A stretch of DNA of 8,299 nt from Smithella sp. UBA2180. Lineage in GTDB: Bacteria > Desulfobacterota > Syntrophia > Syntrophales > Smithellaceae. The DNA is taken from positions 1 to 8,299 of the forward strand of contig DCVU01000169.1 in the NCBI GenBank assembly GCA_002327415.1, read 5' to 3'. Of the stretch, positions 5,398-8,299 are shown in pieces. Made by a program: the position numbers and the translations under genes. The notes beneath the pieces were generated by a model. The model had not been told where the DNA came from and did not search any database. It saw nothing but the letters and a program-made list of their open reading frames with translations. Within the stretch, counting starts at the first letter, position 1; every line of letters begins with the position of its first letter.

Positions 5398-6333
5398 CTA
5401 TTTATTATGGTAATGCTTCCCCTGATACGAATCCCGTCTCTCTAGTTCCTTATTTATTGAATTCAACACATCTAATTTATTCATTGCCCAGTCCGGCGCC
5501 AGGAAAATATCACGGTAACCGTCGGCAGTCAGGCGCTGGATGACCATTTCCGGCGGCAACACCTCCAGAACATCGGCCACCAAAGAAACATATTTCTCTT
5601 TGTTTATCATGCTGATGGTTTCTTTTTTATACATCTCACCCAAAACTGTTCCTTCTAAAGCCAGCAGAGAATGAATTTTGATTCCATTTACAGGCATGGA
5701 TGCAAGAGTTTTGGCTGTGGTTAGAACATCTTTGTCGTTTTCACCCGGTAAACCAATGATAATATGGACACAAATGTTTAAGCCATGTCCGGCAAGCAAA
5801 GTCACCGCGTCGGAGAATTGTTGAAAATTATGCCCACGGTTAATGAAGCTCAACGTTTTGTCATGAACAGATTGCAGTCCCAGTTCAATCCAGATGTGAT
5901 ATTTTTTAGCGTAATCGCTTAATAACTCAGCAACATCAGGGCCCAGGCAATCCGGCCTTGTGCCGATGGAAAGTCCAATAACGTCCTCCTGTGCCAGTGC
6001 TTCATCGTAAAGAGCCCGCAATTTGTCCACCTGGGCGTAAGTATTGGTAAATGTTTGGAAATACGCAATAAATTTTGACGCATGCGGCTTATAATATTTC
6101 TTGCCGGAGGCGATCTGCTCGGCAACAGATGGCAGTTCACCCTTTTGACGTAACTTTGAGCCTCTGCCATCGCAGTAAATACAACCGCCCACAGCCACGC
6201 GTCCGTCGCGGTTGGGACAGGTAAAGCCCGCATCAATCTGCAGTTTGTGAACATTACAACCGAACAGATTGCGCCAGTAGCTTTTCAGATCGTAATAATT
6301 TTTGTTGTTTTTCCAGAAATCCGGTTTAGCCAA
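5398..6333 (-). CDS. Radical SAM protein, YhcC/TIGR01212 family
   Basis: This is a predicted cytoplasmic 4Fe-4S radical SAM enzyme; the family's reaction is not established. The signature reads CPNRDG..AVGGCIYC, with the cluster cysteines at residues 39, 51 and 54 counted from the chosen start. This long first spacing is typical of the family. ELGLQS and the IIIGLPGE block are conserved barrel motifs, and the C-terminus (NSINKELERRDSYQGKHY) is a hallmark of the family. I start translation at TTG 6333, which has AGAGG five bases upstream and gives 311 residues, close to E. coli YhcC. The frame stays open to a TTG at 6396, adding 21 residues, but that stretch has no family match and runs into a palindromic repeat. 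The gene is followed after 64 bp by the membrane-protein/hisH/hisF genes, probably on the same transcript. Confidence 0.92.
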   Translation of the reverse strand: MAKPDFWKNNKNYYDLKSYWRNLFGCNVHKLQIDAGFTCPNRDGRVAVGGCIYCDGRGSKLRQKGELPSVAEQIASGKKYYKPHASKFIAYFQTFTNTYAQVDKLRALYDEALAQEDVIGLSIGTRPDCLGPDVAELLSDYAKKYHIWIELGLQSVHDKTLSFINRGHNFQQFSDAVTLLAGHGLNICVHIIIGLPGENDKDVLTTAKTLASMPVNGIKIHSLLALEGTVLGEMYKKETISMINKEKYVSLVADVLEVLPPEMVIQRLTADGYRDIFLAPDWAMNKLDVLNSINKELERRDSYQGKHYHNK

Positions 6334-6384
6334 GACAGCCTCTTTTTTTGTTGTGTTTTTACAGTCTATGCCGTAGAAAAAGTT

Positions 6385-6452
6385 GTCATTGCCCAACTCG
6401 ATTGGGCACTCCAGTCTTTTTATGATGGATGCCGGATCCAGTCCGGCATGAC
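6385..6452. repeat. Dispersed palindromic (REP/MITE-like) element
   Basis: Two tandem dyads are present: GCCCAA/TTGGGC (6391-6396, 6402-6407, loop CTCGA) and ATGCCGGA/TCCGGCAT (6429-6436, 6442-6449, loop TCCAG). The outer ends are near-inverted: GTCATTGCC at 6385-6393 and GGCATGAC at 6445-6452. Elements of this style (GTCAT...ATGAC with a GGATCCAGTCC-like centre) are scattered in many bacterial genomes. It lies in the divergent region between the radical SAM gene and mnmG. Only one copy is in the window, so its repeat status comes from resemblance, not from a second copy. Confidence 0.6.
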
Positions 6453-6512
6453 AGACAAGACAGGTTGTTTTTTAACACCGATTTTATACAAGCGCAAGTA
6501 ATCGGATTAAGC

Positions 6513-8299
6513 ATGGAAAATTTAACAGACAACTATGATGTTGCGGTAATCGGCGGAGGGCATGCCGGCTGTGAAGCGGCGCTGGCCTGCGCGCGCATGG
6601 GTTGCCGGACAATTTTATTCAATATTAATCTGGATTCTATTGCCTTGATGTCCTGCAATCCGGCCATCGGGGGCTTGGCTAAAGGACAACTGGTCAAGGA
6701 AATCGACGCGCTCGGCGGCGAGATGGGCAAGGTTACCGATAAAACCGCCGTGCATTTTAGAATGCTCAACGCCTCCAAAGGCCCTGCCGTTCATTCTTCC
6801 CGCATGCAGTGTGATAAACAACTCTATCGTCTGACAATGAAAGCCGTTGTCGAAAACCAGCCCAATCTTTATATCCGGCAGGCCATGATAGAGAGCTTGG
6901 TCATTGAAGACGGCACAGTAATAGGCGTGTTGGATCAAAGCGAACATTTTTACTCAGCGAAAAAAGTTGTTATCACCACCGGAACTTTTTTAAACGGACT
7001 GGTGCATGTCGGCGCTTCGCAGACACCTTCAGGCCGAGCCGGAGAACTGGCCTCCATCGGGCTGGCGAAAAATCTTAAAAACATTGGTTTTGATATCGGC
7101 AGAATGAAAACAGGTACTCCTCCGCGCCTATGTGCCTCTTCCATTGATTTTTCCCGATTAGAGCGACAGGACAGCGACCCCGATCCGCAGCCCTTTTCCT
7201 TTACCACCAGCGCGCTGCGAACCGAGCGCCTACCTTCTTATTTTTCCGCCACATCTGCCGAAACCCATCGAGTGATTCGGGAAAATATTCAGCTCTCGCC
7301 TCTGTATTCCGGTATCATTAAAGGGGTGAGCGCCCGCTACTGCCCATCGCTGGAAGATAAGGTTATGCGCTTCAGCGAACGAGAAAGCCATCCCGTGGTG
7401 CTGGAACATGAAGGACTCGACACGCAGGAAGTTTACGCCAAGGGCTTGGGTAACTGTCTCCCACTGGAATTGCAATACAAGATTGTGCGCAGTGTAAAAG
7501 GATTGGAAAGCGCCGAAATCATGCGTCCGGCTTACGCCATCGAGTATGATTTTGTTCAGCCCACGCAACTCAAACCTACGCTGGAAACAAAATTGGTTGA
7601 CGGATTGTATCTGGCCGGCCAGATAAACGGCACATCGGGTTATGAAGAAGCGGCGGCGCAGGGTCTCTGGGCCGGCATCAATGCCGCCTGTGCCGTGCAG
7701 GGCGCGCCCGCATTTATTCTGGATCGCTCTGAAGCATATATGGCAGTGATGATAGATGATCTGGTCACTAGAGGTGTGGATGAACCATACCGCATGTTTA
7801 CCTCCCGCGCCGAATACCGTTTGATTTTGCGGGAAGATAATGCAACCATTCGTTTGATGGGCAAAGGCAGCGAGCTGGGACTGATTGAACGTGCGCATTA
7901 TCTGGAGCTTCAGGACAAAATTAAAAAGATAGAACAGGGCATCTCACATCTCAAAGCATCATCAATTAACCCCACACCTGAAATAAACGAAGCATTGGCA
8001 AAACTTCCATCGCCGCCTTTGAATAATCACAGCACTCTTCACGGTTTGCTGAAACGTCATGAAATCTCCTATGACAATCTGGCCGGATTTCCCGGCTGGG
8101 AGCACGAATGCGATTCTTTTGTCAAACAGCAGATTGAAATTGAAACCAAATACGAAGGCTATATCAAGCGGCAGTTCGATGCCGTGAAAAAATTAAAAGA
8201 GCAGGAAAAAAAGAAAATACCGCCTGACTTTGATTATTCTTCAGTCCCCGGTCTCTCCAACGAATTAAAAGCCAAACTCACCAAAATAGCGCCGCAAAC
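6513..8299 (+). CDS. mnmG: tRNA uridine-5-carboxymethylaminomethyl modification enzyme MnmG (3' end outside window)
   Basis: This FAD-dependent enzyme acts with the GTPase MnmE to install the cmnm5/nm5 group on wobble U34 of certain tRNAs in the cytoplasm. The FAD-binding loop GGGHAGCEAA (14-23), MSCNPAIGG (46-54), KGPAV (89-93), GTPPR, RYCPS with Cys277 (same number as the functional cysteine in E. coli), GYEEAAAQG starting at 376, EPYRMFTSRAEYRL, the KYEGYI segment, and VPGLSNE near the end are all present. The open frame covers 595 complete codons; the family is about 620-630, so only some 30 codons are missing. The ATG at 6513 has only a weak GGA six bases upstream. It diverges from the radical SAM gene; codon use looks the same as its neighbours. 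Confidence 0.98.
   Translation, partial: MENLTDNYDVAVIGGGHAGCEAALACARMGCRTILFNINLDSIALMSCNPAIGGLAKGQLVKEIDALGGEMGKVTDKTAVHFRMLNASKGPAVHSSRMQCDKQLYRLTMKAVVENQPNLYIRQAMIESLVIEDGTVIGVLDQSEHFYSAKKVVITTGTFLNGLVHVGASQTPSGRAGELASIGLAKNLKNIGFDIGRMKTGTPPRLCASSIDFSRLERQDSDPDPQPFSFTTSALRTERLPSYFSATSAETHRVIRENIQLSPLYSGIIKGVSARYCPSLEDKVMRFSERESHPVVLEHEGLDTQEVYAKGLGNCLPLELQYKIVRSVKGLESAEIMRPAYAIEYDFVQPTQLKPTLETKLVDGLYLAGQINGTSGYEEAAAQGLWAGINAACAVQGAPAFILDRSEAYMAVMIDDLVTRGVDEPYRMFTSRAEYRLILREDNATIRLMGKGSELGLIERAHYLELQDKIKKIEQGISHLKASSINPTPEINEALAKLPSPPLNNHSTLHGLLKRHEISYDNLAGFPGWEHECDSFVKQQIEIETKYEGYIKRQFDAVKKLKEQEKKKIPPDFDYSSVPGLSNELKAKLTKIAPQ

Noticed and set aside
6462..6490. Sigma-70 promoter for mnmG using TATACA at 6485-6490
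   Set aside because: No acceptable -35 lies at 16-18 bp spacing (AGGTTG at 17), and the -10 is only fair; I cannot support it.
6533..7898. Several minus-strand open frames of 74 to 222 codons
   Set aside because: They are all antisense shadows of mnmG, whose frame is continuous and conserved throughout; the long 222-codon frame has no family features.

Overview
The window looks like ordinary chromosome from a Gram-negative anaerobe, most likely a deltaproteobacterium of the Syntrophales type. This is inferred from moderate GC, the HisF and MnmG sequence style, a sigma-54 promoter and dispersed palindromic repeats; no phylogeny was run. No phage, plasmid, IS, CRISPR, rRNA or tRNA gene was recognised.

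Layout. Seven genes lie on the minus strand and one on the plus strand. Read in the direction of minus-strand transcription, from about 6.3 kb down to 1, they are: a YhcC-type radical SAM protein, an unknown two-helix membrane protein, hisH and hisF; then a 162-bp gap with an intergenic repeat; then pdxS, pdxT and a GNAT acetyltransferase; then a 335-bp regulatory gap; then the 5' part of an ammonium transporter gene (amt) that leaves the window at base 1. On the plus strand mnmG starts at 6513, diverging from the radical SAM gene, and runs off the right edge about 30 codons short of its expected end.

How the genes relate. HisH/HisF and PdxT/PdxS are both glutamine amidotransferase plus (beta/alpha)8-barrel synthase pairs: a glutaminase releases ammonia that is channelled to a partner acting on a ribose-derived substrate. 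One pair serves histidine (and AICAR) formation, the other pyridoxal 5'-phosphate formation. The neighbouring amt has a consensus-perfect sigma-54 promoter, as expected for nitrogen control. The cluster is therefore rich in ammonia-handling functions, although shared regulation is not shown.

The least explained parts are non-coding or uncharacterised. A 75-bp structured repeat occurs upstream of both amt and pdxS, and its two copies differ only at two predicted loop positions. In amt it lies in a leader of about 140 nt that folds into several hairpins. The 180-residue membrane protein overlaps hisH by ATGA. A REP/MITE-like palindromic element of 68 bp sits between the radical SAM gene and mnmG and appears to have created a false N-terminal extension on the former. 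No clearly new multi-gene system is visible.
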